A stretch of 64,000 nucleotides of DNA from Brevibacillus sp042683565 (GTDB lineage: Bacteria > Bacillota > Bacilli > Brevibacillales > Brevibacillaceae). The notes beneath the pieces are model-generated. The model was given only the letters and a program-made list of their open reading frames with translations. It was not told the origin of the DNA and ran no database searches. Below are positions 51,084-59,394 of the stretch, in pieces. Location of the stretch: NCBI RefSeq assembly GCF_042683565.1, contig NZ_JBHUJW010000034.1, forward strand, positions 1-64,000, in the 5' to 3' direction. Position 1 is the stretch's first letter. Every line of letters starts with the position of its first letter. The position numbers and the translations under genes were made by a program.

Positions 51084-51635
51084 TCAGCGGAGCAGCTTCA
51101 GAAATTCGCGCATGAATCCAGGCAAATCCGGCCACGCGTGAGCCGACACGAGATTGCCGTCCACGTGCAGCGTCTCCGCCTGGTAGGTCGCGCCGCATGC
51201 TTCCACATCCGGCCTGCACGCCTGGTAGGCTGTCAGTTCCCTGCCTGCGAGGTATTCGCGGACTACTGTCAGCACCTGCGCCCCGTGGCAGATGGCAGCC
51301 ACCGGTTTGCCTGCTTCAAAGAAATGGGCGACGATCGGCTTCAGATGTTCATTCAGCCTGATGAATTCAGGAGCGCGTCCGCCCGGGATGATCAAGGCGT
51401 CGAAAGCCTCGGGATTGATTTCGGAAAATGCTGCATGAGCAGGAAGCTGGTATGCCGGTTTCTCGGTGTAGGTTTCGCTGTGCGCTTCAAAATCGTGGCA
51501 AACGGTATGCAGCGTCTTGACGGTTGGCGCTGCAATGACGGTCTCATACCCTTCTTCCAGACAACGGTAGTACGGATAGAACACTTCCAATGCCTCCACT
51601 GCATCTCCGGTGACGATCAACACTTTTTTGCTCAT
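51084..51635 (-). CDS. DJ-1/PfpI family protein
   Basis: A 183-residue DJ-1/PfpI protein. The reactive cysteine is C116 in AAICHGAQVL, with IIPGGRAPEF and a Glu in the DAVEALEVFYPYY segment completing the usual site. Members act as glyoxalases, deglycases or stress proteins. It sits on the minus strand, after the LarC2-type gene. The exact reaction is unknown. Confidence 0.88.
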   Translation of the reverse strand: MSKKVLIVTGDAVEALEVFYPYYRCLEEGYETVIAAPTVKTLHTVCHDFEAHSETYTEKPAYQLPAHAAFSEINPEAFDALIIPGGRAPEFIRLNEHLKPIVAHFFEAGKPVAAICHGAQVLTVVREYLAGRELTAYQACRPDVEACGATYQAETLHVDGNLVSAHAWPDLPGFMREFLKLLR

Positions 51636-51719
51636 CTCACAGCCTCCTCGAGAAATGGACTCGCGGGAAATTTCCCTGATTTTCCAATTCTTGAGAAGAC
51701 TGCCCGGCTCCTGCTGCCT

Positions 51720-52784
51720 TCACGGCAAATTCACATGACTTTTCTCGACAGCGAGGCTGACCGCCTCCTGGTACACCTGCTTGAGCGAAACGTTGGCGGC
51801 TTCTGCCAGCCGCGCGCAAACCGCGTACTCCGGTGCGACCTGCACGCGGACGCCCCGATGGTAGCCGAGCTTGACTGCGACCTCTCCCCAGCGGGTGTCG
51901 ACGGTGAGAAAACGCCGCGCCAGCCTGTGGCAGTCAACCGGATAGGAGCGGATGCCAAACGTCGTCGTCTCCGTAAAGATCACGGTCTTCAGCGCCTCCG
52001 CCGCGCTCTGGTAGCACATGACCTGCAGCAGCGTGCCCGGCCGGCTTTTTTTCATTGTCACCGGGAGGAAGTGCACGTCGTTGGCGCCTGCCCGCAGGCA
52101 TTGCTCCATTACGTGCGCGAGCCATTCGGGACTGCAATCGTCGAGGTTGGCCTGCAAGATCAGCATGCCTTCGTCTACGTGTTCCTCCCCGTGATTTCGC
52201 TGTTCCCGCACTAGCGGAATATCTCGCTGCGGTCCGTCTTCCTCCACGACGAGGACAGCCACTCCCTCTCCGGTCCCAAGCCGATCCAGCCTCCCTTTCA
52301 GCCCGGCGTTTGGAGAGGCGCCGACTTCCCGCAGCCACAGCATGGCGTGCACAGAAAACGCCGCGCTCTCCCACTCGCTGCTCTCCTGCAGCTCCCAGCC
52401 TGTGAGCAGCTCCAGCCAGGCAAGCGGCAGGCCAGCTGGTACAGGCAGCCGCTGCACTTGCCACTGCCCTCCCATCGGCCGAAGCAGGCCGTACTCTGCC
52501 ATTTTCCCGAGCGCCGCTTCCTCAGCGACCCACGCCTGCTCGTCCCACGTGCTTTGCGGGCTGCGCTCCCGGTACTGCCGTGCCAGCGCGATCAGCTTTT
52601 CGGCCGCCTGCGCCCCAGCCGTAAGTTTTTGGGGCGCTGTCTGTTTGGGCACCTTTGTTGCAGATGTTGGGGACGCCAATTTTTCACCCTCTGCCTCCGC
52701 TGCGCCCATCATCCCCACTTGCCGCAGCGGCTCGATCAACTCCCGCAAGGCCAGGGGCTTTTCCGCTCGTATGACCAGCTTCAT
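51720..52784 (-). CDS. Diverged LarC-like protein with a LarC2 domain
   Basis: A 354-residue protein. Residues 205-350 are clearly LarC2-like: LQANLDDCSPEWLAHVMEQ, AGANDVHFLPVTMKKSRPG and TTTFGIRSYPV correspond to the NIDDMNPE and MKKGRPG blocks of LarC. Residues 112-170 (LPVPAGLPLAWLELLTG, AFSVHAMLWLREVG) look like a decayed copy of the end of LarC1. The first 100 residues have no recognised domain. ATG 52784 has GGAGGG ahead. It may supply the missing half of the larC1 product at 50.1 kb. Confidence 0.75.
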   Translation of the reverse strand: MKLVIRAEKPLALRELIEPLRQVGMMGAAEAEGEKLASPTSATKVPKQTAPQKLTAGAQAAEKLIALARQYRERSPQSTWDEQAWVAEEAALGKMAEYGLLRPMGGQWQVQRLPVPAGLPLAWLELLTGWELQESSEWESAAFSVHAMLWLREVGASPNAGLKGRLDRLGTGEGVAVLVVEEDGPQRDIPLVREQRNHGEEHVDEGMLILQANLDDCSPEWLAHVMEQCLRAGANDVHFLPVTMKKSRPGTLLQVMCYQSAAEALKTVIFTETTTFGIRSYPVDCHRLARRFLTVDTRWGEVAVKLGYHRGVRVQVAPEYAVCARLAEAANVSLKQVYQEAVSLAVEKSHVNLP

Positions 52785-52919
52785 GTCCAACTTCCCTCCA
52801 GTTTCAGCCATCTGTCCTTTTCTTGCATCATACCGCAAATCTTCCAGAAAGTATCGCGGATAAACCTCTCGCCCTGGCAAAAGCTACAAAGGAGACTATC
52901 CGGGCTGGAGGGAGACGGA

Positions 52920-53924
52920 ATGCGAGTTTTCCGCCTAATCATTCAGATCAGCTTGTGCGTGGCTGCCGCGGCCATCGCGGTGGTGCCTGCCGCAGACGCC
53001 GCCCCATCCAAAGGCGATCCCGTTTTGCAGGAGCGGTTGCAGTTGTTTCAACGGATGGAAACGCTGTACGGCATCCCCTGGACCTATCTGGCAGCCATGG
53101 ATCAATACGAGCGGACGATGAAGATACGGAAGAAACAAGCCAATAACGAAGAGCCTACCTCGCGTTTGACCGCGATCGACATCCCTGCCGAGCGCTGGAG
53201 CGGTCTGTTAAACCCCGATCCGGAGGACACCAACCCTGTCTCGATCAGCTATTTTCAGGGGATGGGGATGGACGGGGACGGCGACCAGATCGCCGATCGC
53301 CACAATGACATGGATGTGCTGACTGCGGTCGTGCATTATTTTTCGTCGTACGGCTTTTCCCAGGAAGACTGGCTGATCGCACTCTGGTCATATTACCAGC
53401 GCGACCGCTCCGTCAAAACGATCAAGCAGTTCGCACAGGTCTACGACAAATACCAGCATCTGCAACTGGACGAGCGCTATTTCCCCATCCCTTCACGGTA
53501 CTCCTACAGCTATCGCAGCACGTGGGGAGATGCGCGGGGCTGGGGCGGGCGGCGCATCCATGAAGGCACGGACATTTTCGCCTCCTACGGGACTCCCGTG
53601 CTCAGCACCGCTTACGGCGTCATCGAGGTAATCGGCTGGAACCGCTACGGCGGCTGGCGAATCGGCATGCGCGACATGGGCAATGTGTATCATTATTTCG
53701 CCCACCTCTCCTCGTTCAAAAAAGGGTTGAAGCCAGGCGACATCGTCGAGCCGGGACAGGTGCTTGGCTATGTCGGCAGCACCGGCTACGGGAAGCCCGG
53801 CACCGCAGGCAAATTCCCTCCCCACCTGCACTACGGGATGTACCGGGAGACAGGCGGAGCAGACTGGGCATTCGACCCGTATCCGTACCTGAAACGGTGG
53901 GAGCGGCAGAGCAGAAAACGATGA
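52920..53924 (+). CDS. lytH: Sporulation L-Ala-D-Glu endopeptidase LytH (M23 family)
   Basis: A 334-residue exported peptidase with a signal anchor at residues 1-27, an N-terminal lytic-transglycosylase-like helical region (YGIPWTYLAAMDQYER), and an M23 domain from about 195. Zinc ligands are H214 and D218 (HEGTDIF) and H304 (PPHLHYG), with H262 and H302 as catalytic partners. In B. subtilis LytH trims spore cortex stem peptides. GGAGGG precedes ATG 52920. A terminator follows. Confidence 0.9.
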   Translation: MRVFRLIIQISLCVAAAAIAVVPAADAAPSKGDPVLQERLQLFQRMETLYGIPWTYLAAMDQYERTMKIRKKQANNEEPTSRLTAIDIPAERWSGLLNPDPEDTNPVSISYFQGMGMDGDGDQIADRHNDMDVLTAVVHYFSSYGFSQEDWLIALWSYYQRDRSVKTIKQFAQVYDKYQHLQLDERYFPIPSRYSYSYRSTWGDARGWGGRRIHEGTDIFASYGTPVLSTAYGVIEVIGWNRYGGWRIGMRDMGNVYHYFAHLSSFKKGLKPGDIVEPGQVLGYVGSTGYGKPGTAGKFPPHLHYGMYRETGGADWAFDPYPYLKRWERQSRKR

Positions 53925-53953
53925 AAGACAGCCGTCCCCGGGCGACGTTGGAA

Positions 53954-53982
53954 GAAGCGGATTGGTGCCGCTTCTTTTTTTA
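53954..53982 (+). terminator. Intrinsic terminator after lytH
   Basis: GAAGCGG pairs with CCGCTTC around seven bases and is followed by TTTTTTTATTT. Confidence 0.92.
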
Positions 53983-54054
53983 TTTGACAGGTCGCCTCTG
54001 TACGCACAGCCTCTCGATCATCCATGACCCCGGCACGCGCAAACGGGAAGTCAA

Positions 54055-54088
54055 CGGCAAAAGGACGCCCGCGGGCGCCCTTTTGCAA
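54055..54088 (-). terminator. Terminator of the riboflavin operon
   Basis: An almost perfect palindrome (AAAAGG-CGCCCGCGGGCG-CCTTTT) lies just after the ribH stop on the minus strand, with CCTTTT as a short T-run. Confidence 0.65.
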
Positions 54089-54111
54089 AATAGCATGCTA
54101 TTATCGAATCG

Positions 54112-54576
54112 TTACGCAAACTGTCTGGCGAGGTTCGCCATTTCGATCGCGGCAGCCGCCGCCTCCCAGCCTTTGTTTCCTGCCTTGGTCCCGGCCCGCT
54201 CGATGGCTTGCTCGATGGAATCCGTCGTCAGGACGCCAAAGATGACCGGAATGCCGGTAGCGAGCGAGAGAGAAGCGACTCCTTTGGCAGTCTCGCTGCA
54301 GACGTAATCAAAGTGCGGCGTTGCCCCGCGAATGACCGCGCCCAATGTCACCACAGCGTCGTAGCGGCCCGATTCCGCCATTTTTTTGGCGATCAGCGGA
54401 ATTTCAAAGGCACCGGGCACCCACGCCACGTCGATATTGTCTTCCTCCACGCCGTGGCGCTTGAGCGCGTCCAGCGCACCGCCGACCAGCTTGCTGACGA
54501 TCAGCTCGTTAAAGCGTCCTGCGACAATCCCGACACGCAATCCTGTACCTACCAGATGTCCTTCAAATGTTCTCAT
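54112..54576 (-). CDS. ribH: 6,7-dimethyl-8-ribityllumazine synthase
   Basis: The 154-residue lumazine synthase that joins 5-amino-6-ribitylaminouracil with dihydroxybutanone phosphate. GIVAGRFNELIV, VPGAFEIPLIAKK, GAVIRGATPHFDYV and FGVLTTDSIEQAIERAG are diagnostic, with the catalytic His in TPHFDYV. It probably forms the usual 60-mer shell. It is the last gene of ribD-ribE-ribBA-ribH, 14 bases after ribBA. Confidence 0.97.
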   Translation of the reverse strand: MRTFEGHLVGTGLRVGIVAGRFNELIVSKLVGGALDALKRHGVEEDNIDVAWVPGAFEIPLIAKKMAESGRYDAVVTLGAVIRGATPHFDYVCSETAKGVASLSLATGIPVIFGVLTTDSIEQAIERAGTKAGNKGWEAAAAAIEMANLARQFA

Positions 54577-54590
54577 GTTTCTTCCACTCC

Positions 54591-55790
54591 CTATCGATGT
54601 ATGTGAAGCAAATGGCCCAGCTTTTCCTGTTTGGTCTCGAGATACTTGCGGTTGTGCGGATGCTCGGGCATCTGGATCGGCACCCGTTCCTCGACTTTCA
54701 GGCCGTAGCCGTCAAGCCCGCGAATTTTCCGGGGGTTGTTCGTCAAAAGACGCATCCGGTACACCCCGAGGTCGCGCAAGATTTGCGCCCCGATCCCGTA
54801 TTCCCGCAGATCGGCAGGGAAGCCCAGCTTTTCATTGGCCTCTACCGTATCCAGCCCTTCTTCCTGCAGCTTGTAGGCGCGCAGCTTATTGATCAGGCCG
54901 ATGCCGCGTCCCTCCTGCCGCATGTACAGAAGCACGCCCCGTCCTTCCGCCTCGATCTGCGCCAGTGCCGCATGAAGCTGCGGACCGCAGTCGCAGCGGT
55001 GCGAGCCGAAGACATCCCCGGTCAGGCATTCGGAATGGACGCGCACGAGAATCTGCTCGTCCGGGACAATCTCGCCTTTGATCAGCGCGACATGCTCCTT
55101 GCCGTCCAGTTCGTTCGTGTACGCGGCGATGCGGAAGTCGCCATAGGCGGTCGGCAGCTGCACTTCGATCTCCTTTTTGACCAGCGACTCTTTTTCCATC
55201 CGGTAGCGAATCAGGTCAGCGATCGAAATCAGCTTGAGCCCGAACCGCTTGGCGATCTCCTCCAGCTGCGGCAGTCGCGCCATCGTGCCATCCTCGTTCA
55301 TGATCTCGCAGATGACCCCGGCAGGCGCGGCTCCCGCCAGCTGCGCCAAATCAACGGCAGCCTCGGTGTGCCCCGCCCTGCGCAGAACGCCGCCCGGCCG
55401 CGCGATCAAAGGGAAAATGTGCCCGGGGCGGCGGAAGTCCTCGGCCCGGCTGCGCTCGTCCAGCATTGCCAGTACGGTACGTGAGCGCTCGTGCGCCGAA
55501 ATTCCGGTATGCGTGCTGCGTTCATCGATGGAGACGGTAAATGCCGTTCCTTGCTTGTCCGTATTCGTCTCCACCATCGGCGCAAGTCCCAGCTGTGCAG
55601 CCTTTTCCTCCGTGACCGGGACGCAGACCAGCCCGCGCCCGTGCGTCACCATGAAGTTGATCATCTCCGGCGTGGCCGCTTCCGCGAGGCAGACAAAGTC
55701 GCCCTCATTCTCGCGGTCCTCATCGTCCACGACGATCACGGCCTTGCCCCGGCGCAAATCTTCCAATGCTGCTTCTATGCTGTCTAACAT
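54591..55790 (-). CDS. ribBA: Bifunctional DHBP synthase / GTP cyclohydrolase II
   Basis: A 399-residue fusion. The N-terminal 200 residues are 3,4-dihydroxy-2-butanone 4-phosphate synthase (DDEDRENEGDFV, RPGGVLRRAGHTEAAVDL). The C-terminal half is GTP cyclohydrolase II, with zinc cysteines in HSECLTGDVFGSHRCDCG and the RQEGRGIGL motif. Both active sites look complete. It supplies both precursors of riboflavin and lies between ribE and ribH. Confidence 0.97.
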   Translation of the reverse strand: MLDSIEAALEDLRRGKAVIVVDDEDRENEGDFVCLAEAATPEMINFMVTHGRGLVCVPVTEEKAAQLGLAPMVETNTDKQGTAFTVSIDERSTHTGISAHERSRTVLAMLDERSRAEDFRRPGHIFPLIARPGGVLRRAGHTEAAVDLAQLAGAAPAGVICEIMNEDGTMARLPQLEEIAKRFGLKLISIADLIRYRMEKESLVKKEIEVQLPTAYGDFRIAAYTNELDGKEHVALIKGEIVPDEQILVRVHSECLTGDVFGSHRCDCGPQLHAALAQIEAEGRGVLLYMRQEGRGIGLINKLRAYKLQEEGLDTVEANEKLGFPADLREYGIGAQILRDLGVYRMRLLTNNPRKIRGLDGYGLKVEERVPIQMPEHPHNRKYLETKQEKLGHLLHIHR

Positions 55791-55818
55791 CGTTCTCCCT
55801 CCTCAACTAGGAAAAAAA

Positions 55819-56484
55819 TCAGGCAAATCCGTTCTCCTGCAAAAAGGCCAGACTCAATCGGGACTGCTGCTCCGTCCGTTGTTTGGGCGCCGCGTCCCGC
55901 ATGCCCATCAGCCGCTCCACATATTTTCCGATGACGTCTGCCTCCAGATTCACCAGGTCCCCCGGACGGCGGTCCTGCAAGCTCGTCTGGGACAACGTAT
56001 GGGGGATGATCGACACCGAAAAGCTGGCGTGGTCCACATCGACGACCGTCAAGCTGATCCCGTCTACGCAGATCGATCCGCGTGGGATCACGTATTTCAG
56101 CAAAGCCGGCTGTGCCGCGATGCGAAACAGCACGGCATTGGCATGCGGCTCGCGGGAGCGGACCGTCCCTGTCCCGTCCACGTGTCCGGAGACGATGTGC
56201 CCCCCGAACCGGTCGCCAAGGCGCATCGCCCGCTCCAGGTTGACGCGCTGCCCCCTCCGCAGCTGACCCAGGGTCGTCTTGTTCATCGTCTCCGGCATGA
56301 CATCTACGGTGAATTGACGGGAGGTAAAGGAGGTGACGGTCAGGCAGATGCCGTTCACGGCGATGCTGTCGCCGATCTGTACGCCGTCCAGCACACGCTC
56401 TGCGCGAATGGCGAGCCGGCTCGCCTCCTTGCTGCCCGTCATGACCTCAAGAATCCCCACTTCTTCCACCAGTCCAGTAAACAT
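55819..56484 (-). CDS. ribE: Riboflavin synthase alpha subunit
   Basis: A 221-residue enzyme that dismutates two lumazine molecules into riboflavin. It has the two tandem beta-barrel repeats of the family: MFTGLVEEVG with IAVNGICLTVTSF in the first and GHIVSGHVDGTG with SICVDGISLTVVDV in the second. ATG 56484 has GAGGTGAG ahead. It is the second gene of the operon. Confidence 0.96.
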   Translation of the reverse strand: MFTGLVEEVGILEVMTGSKEASRLAIRAERVLDGVQIGDSIAVNGICLTVTSFTSRQFTVDVMPETMNKTTLGQLRRGQRVNLERAMRLGDRFGGHIVSGHVDGTGTVRSREPHANAVLFRIAAQPALLKYVIPRGSICVDGISLTVVDVDHASFSVSIIPHTLSQTSLQDRRPGDLVNLEADVIGKYVERLMGMRDAAPKQRTEQQSRLSLAFLQENGFA

Positions 56485-56499
56485 TTCTCTCACCTCGCG

Positions 56500-57612
56500 T
56501 TATTCACTCGCCCTGTCCCACTGCGGGTAGCCGACGATGCGCACGTCCTGCTCGCTTACTCGCTCGATGGACAGATCGGCCAGCGGCACCGCTTCATCCA
56601 TGGTGGCAAAGCCTGTCCCGCCAAACGGAGTCGGCGCCAGCTTGCCCCCTGCCAGTTTGAGCGAGACGTAGCTGACGACTTTTTGAATCGCTCGCGCTTG
56701 CAGGAAGGAGCCGTTTACTTCCGCTCCTCCTTCCACCAGCAGGGAAGTGATGCCCAGCTCGCCCAGCTTCTCCAGCACAGCCGGGACCGAGAGCGGAGCG
56801 TTCAACGTGATTAGCTTGACCCCTGCAACTGCAGCGAATGCTTGCCGCCTTTCCTCCGGTGCCTCTGCTGTCGTCACGATCCAGGTAGGCGCTGCCTTGT
56901 CCTGCACGACGCGGGCTTCCAGCGGTGTGCGCAGCCGGCTGTCGAGGATGACCCGCACAGGCTGCCTGCCGTACAGCTCTCCCTTGGCGCGGGCCGTCAG
57001 CTGCGGGTCGTCCGCCAGCACGGTCCCGACTCCGACCAGGATCGCATCGTGTTTGCGGCGCAGCGCATGTACCTCGCTGCGCGCCGCCTCTCCCGTAATC
57101 CAGCGGCTGTGTCCTGTGGAGGTGGCGATTTTCCCGTCCAGCGTGCTCGCCGTTTTCACCGTGACGAACGGCCGCTTCGTCTTCATGTAATGCCAGAACA
57201 CCTCATTGAGCTTTTTTGCCTCCTGCTCGCACACCCCGACGGTCACGTCCACTCCGGCTGCCCGCAGCAAGGCGATTCCTTTGCCCGCCACCAACGGATT
57301 TTCATCCACGACAGCGACCACGACCCGCGCGATGCCCGCCGCGATGACCGCCTCCGCGCAGGGCGGCGTCTTCCCGTGATGGCTGCACGGCTCCAGCGTC
57401 ACGTACAAGGTAGCGCCCCGCGCCTTTTCTCCTGCCATGCGCAGCGCGTGCACCTCGGCATGCGGCTCACCCGCTTTCAGATGCGCTCCCATGCCGACCA
57501 CTTGACCGTCCCGGACGATGACAGCCCCGACCAGCGGATTGGGACTGGTCTGCCCCTCTGCGGCTCGCGCCAGCTCCAGCGCCAATGTCATGAAGCGTGT
57601 GTCTTGTTCCAT
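56500..57612 (-). CDS. ribD: Bifunctional riboflavin deaminase/reductase
   Basis: A 370-residue fusion. The N-terminal deaminase has the zinc site HAEVHAL and PCSHHGKTPPC; the C-terminal reductase (about residue 145 on) has KTASTLDGKIATSTG and LLVEGGAEVNGSFL. It carries out two steps of riboflavin synthesis. As first gene of the operon it follows two FMN riboswitches and their terminators. CAGGAG precedes the ATG. Confidence 0.97.
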   Translation of the reverse strand: MEQDTRFMTLALELARAAEGQTSPNPLVGAVIVRDGQVVGMGAHLKAGEPHAEVHALRMAGEKARGATLYVTLEPCSHHGKTPPCAEAVIAAGIARVVVAVVDENPLVAGKGIALLRAAGVDVTVGVCEQEAKKLNEVFWHYMKTKRPFVTVKTASTLDGKIATSTGHSRWITGEAARSEVHALRRKHDAILVGVGTVLADDPQLTARAKGELYGRQPVRVILDSRLRTPLEARVVQDKAAPTWIVTTAEAPEERRQAFAAVAGVKLITLNAPLSVPAVLEKLGELGITSLLVEGGAEVNGSFLQARAIQKVVSYVSLKLAGGKLAPTPFGGTGFATMDEAVPLADLSIERVSEQDVRIVGYPQWDRASE

Positions 57613-57643
57613 CTCGCTCTCCTGTCTGCTTCAGATTCCAGCC

Positions 57644-57679
57644 AAAACAAAAAGCCCTCGAAACCTTTCGTTTCAGGGC
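57644..57679 (-). terminator. Terminator of FMN riboswitch A
   Basis: On the minus strand GCCCT-GAAAC and GTTTC-AGGGC arms pair, followed by TTTTTGTTTTG, about 30 bases before ribD. It is the expression platform of the ribD-proximal aptamer. Confidence 0.88.
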
Positions 57680-57742
57680 ATAGGGAAAGAAGCCTCGCTC
57701 CATCCGTTTTTTGCAAAAACAGACGAGGAAAGCACTTTGCAT

Positions 57743-57876
57743 CTTCTCCCATCCGGACTGTACCGTCGGCTCTGGATTTTCACCAGATCAGTCGCTGCCT
57801 GACGAGGCCAGCGAGTCGCGGGCTTTGACATGCGTTCGTCATTACCGCCGGTCGGGAATTGCACCCTGCCCTGAAG
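57743..57876 (-). promoter_or_regulatory. FMN riboswitch A (ribD-proximal)
   Basis: An RFN-element aptamer on the minus strand. CTTCAGGGCAGGGTG and GGGAGAAG close the central stem; AATTCCCGACCGGCGGTAA, AGCCCGCGA, GGTGAAAATCC and GCCGACGGTA are the conserved blocks in order. FMN binding should favour the terminator at 57644 and shut off the rib operon. Confidence 0.97.
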
Positions 57877-57930
57877 ATTGCTTGTCTGCTTATGAAGTTG
57901 CGTGCCTTCGTTCCCTTCCTCCTTGCGTGA

Positions 57931-57968
57931 CAAATAAAAATGCCCGTGAGCTGATCGTCCCAGGGCAT
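57931..57968 (-). terminator. Terminator of FMN riboswitch B
   Basis: On the minus strand ATGCCC and GGGCAT pair, followed by TTTTATTTG. It lies between the two aptamers, so each has its own terminator. Confidence 0.82.
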
Positions 57969-58032
57969 CGAGAAAGAAGCCTTTCACAACCGTTTTTTTG
58001 CCAAAAAACGACTGCGAGGCCATTCCAAATAC

Positions 58033-58167
58033 CTTCTCCCATCCGGACTGTACCGTCGGCCTTGGATTTTCACCAAGTCAGTCGCCGCCCAAAAGCAGGC
58101 AGCGAGTCGCGGGCTCAGACGTGCGTTCGTCATTACCGCCGGTCGGGAATTGCACCCTACCCTGAAG
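58033..58167 (-). promoter_or_regulatory. FMN riboswitch B (promoter-proximal)
   Basis: A second RFN-element aptamer, close in sequence to copy A: CTTCAGGGTAGGGTG, AATTCCCGACCGGCGGTAA, AGCCCGCGA, GGTGAAAATCC, GCCGACGGTA and GGATGGGAGAAG in order. The variable arm differs from copy A. It is transcribed first, from the promoter at 58188. Confidence 0.97.
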
Positions 58168-58187
58168 GCTGGTATTCAGTTGCGTTA

Positions 58188-58193
58188 AGTATA
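58188..58193 (-). promoter_or_regulatory. -10 element of the riboflavin operon
   Basis: Minus-strand TATACT (58193-58188), preceded by GTGTGG, would start RNA near 58181, about 14 bases before the first aptamer. No good -35 box is seen. Confidence 0.5.
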
Positions 58194-58252
58194 CCACACT
58201 TTTGGACGAGACCGAAGCCTATCCGTGCGAAAAGTTTCTTGTCCGCCAGAAA

Positions 58253-58906
58253 TCATGAAAAATAAGGCAAAAGCTCCCGCAAGCTCTGGATGGTCGCCAG
58301 CGGATGCACCCCGTGATTGGCCATCTCGCCTTCTTTTCCCTGGTAGGCCACAAACCGGATGCCTGCATCCTGCGCCGCCTTGCCATCGATCCACGAATCG
58401 CCGACCATCGTCCATGCCTCCACCGGCCATTCGCGCTGCTGGCGCAATATGCAGCGGACGCCGGAGGGAGAAGGCTTCAGCTCGGCCATCTGCTCCCGCC
58501 CCACAACGTCTGCAAAAAAGTGAGCGATTCCCGTCCTTTGCAAGGCTTCCATGGCCGCCGCACGCGCATTGTTCGTCAGGATGTAGAGCGAGCAGCGCTG
58601 CCGCAGCTCCTCCAGCACTTCCACGGCGTGCTCCTCCAGCACAGCCCCGTGCATCCCTTCCTTTTCGATCTCTGTCACCGCCGCCCACATCTTTTCCTCG
58701 AGCGCTTGCGTCATCTGCGCAGACTGTCTCCCGATCTCGATCAACTGCGAGGCCGTATGACTTGTCCAGTCCAGGTCGGGCTGGCAGCATCCGTGCTCTG
58801 CCAGCAGCCGGAACACGGCGCGCTTCATCTCCGCGAAGTTGATCCTGGATTTCAGCAGGGTATTGTCCATGTCAAAGATGATGCCTTTGGCCCTGTGTGC
58901 GTTCAT
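58253..58906 (-). CDS. HAD-family hydrolase, phosphoglycolate phosphatase-like
   Basis: A 217-residue haloacid dehalogenase-type phosphatase. Motif I is IIFDMDNTLLKS, motif II YILTNNARAA, motif III lysine in ELKPSPSGV, and motif IV VGDSWIDGKAAQDAG; a helical cap lies at about residues 20-95. Substrate unknown; phosphoglycolate or pyrophosphate are typical for this group. AAAGGGGG precedes the ATG. It ends about 60 bases upstream of the rib promoter on the same strand. Confidence 0.88.
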   Translation of the reverse strand: MNAHRAKGIIFDMDNTLLKSRINFAEMKRAVFRLLAEHGCCQPDLDWTSHTASQLIEIGRQSAQMTQALEEKMWAAVTEIEKEGMHGAVLEEHAVEVLEELRQRCSLYILTNNARAAAMEALQRTGIAHFFADVVGREQMAELKPSPSGVRCILRQQREWPVEAWTMVGDSWIDGKAAQDAGIRFVAYQGKEGEMANHGVHPLATIQSLRELLPYFS

Positions 58907-59008
58907 GATTTGCCCCCTTTTCTGTCAGGCTTTGACTGACTTTTCCTCTTTTCAAACAACAAACCGCACAGCATCAGCCATGCGGTCCTGCAACGCGTGT
59001 ATCGCTAT

Positions 59009-59221
59009 TTATCTTGCAAAGGAAGGTTTCTTGCTGTGGACGGGGCCGCTGATCACTTTGACGTACTCGGCATCTCCGCCTTCACTCGCCGGCCCGATAT
59101 ACACGCCCGTACGCGTATCATGTTTGATCCAGTCCTGCTTCGTTGGGGCGTTCGTTAACCATCGTCCAGTGGCGGCTCCGTAAATAGAATCTTGTGCGTT
59201 TCTTTTACCCGCATCCTTCAT
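59009..59221 (-). CDS. Hypothetical small basic protein, 70 aa
   Basis: A short hydrophilic frame with several Gly/Trp/Tyr positions (IYGAATGRWLTNAP, TRTGVYIGPASEGGDAEYV). No family is recognised. Its ATG overlaps the stop of the preceding 50-residue frame in an ATGA, and GGAGGGG stands upstream, so it is probably co-translated. Function unknown. Confidence 0.6.
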   Translation of the reverse strand: MKDAGKRNAQDSIYGAATGRWLTNAPTKQDWIKHDTRTGVYIGPASEGGDAEYVKVISGPVHSKKPSFAR

Positions 59222-59370
59222 CTCGAATCCCCTCCGACTACCTCCGTGATGGTATCCAGCAACTCTTGATTATGACTGATGATTTCGGGAAGCTGCTCAT
59301 CGGATAAAACTTTCTTTCCAGAAATATGCACCGATAGTACATGTTCGTTACCTAAAGGATAGCATAGCAC
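59218..59370 (-). CDS. Hypothetical small protein, 50 aa
   Basis: A 50-codon frame starting at GTG 59370, 24 bases after the yunB stop, with GAGGT four bases ahead. It begins MLCYPLGNEHVLSVHISG and ends in an acidic helical part (LPEIISHNQELLDTITEVV). It overlaps the following 70-residue gene by four bases (ATGA). The overlap and codon pattern suggest a real gene in the yunB operon; no family is recognised. Confidence 0.5.
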   Translation of the reverse strand: MLCYPLGNEHVLSVHISGKKVLSDEQLPEIISHNQELLDTITEVVGGDSR

Positions 59371-59394
59371 ATGGACCTCAGCAACTTGCTTCCT

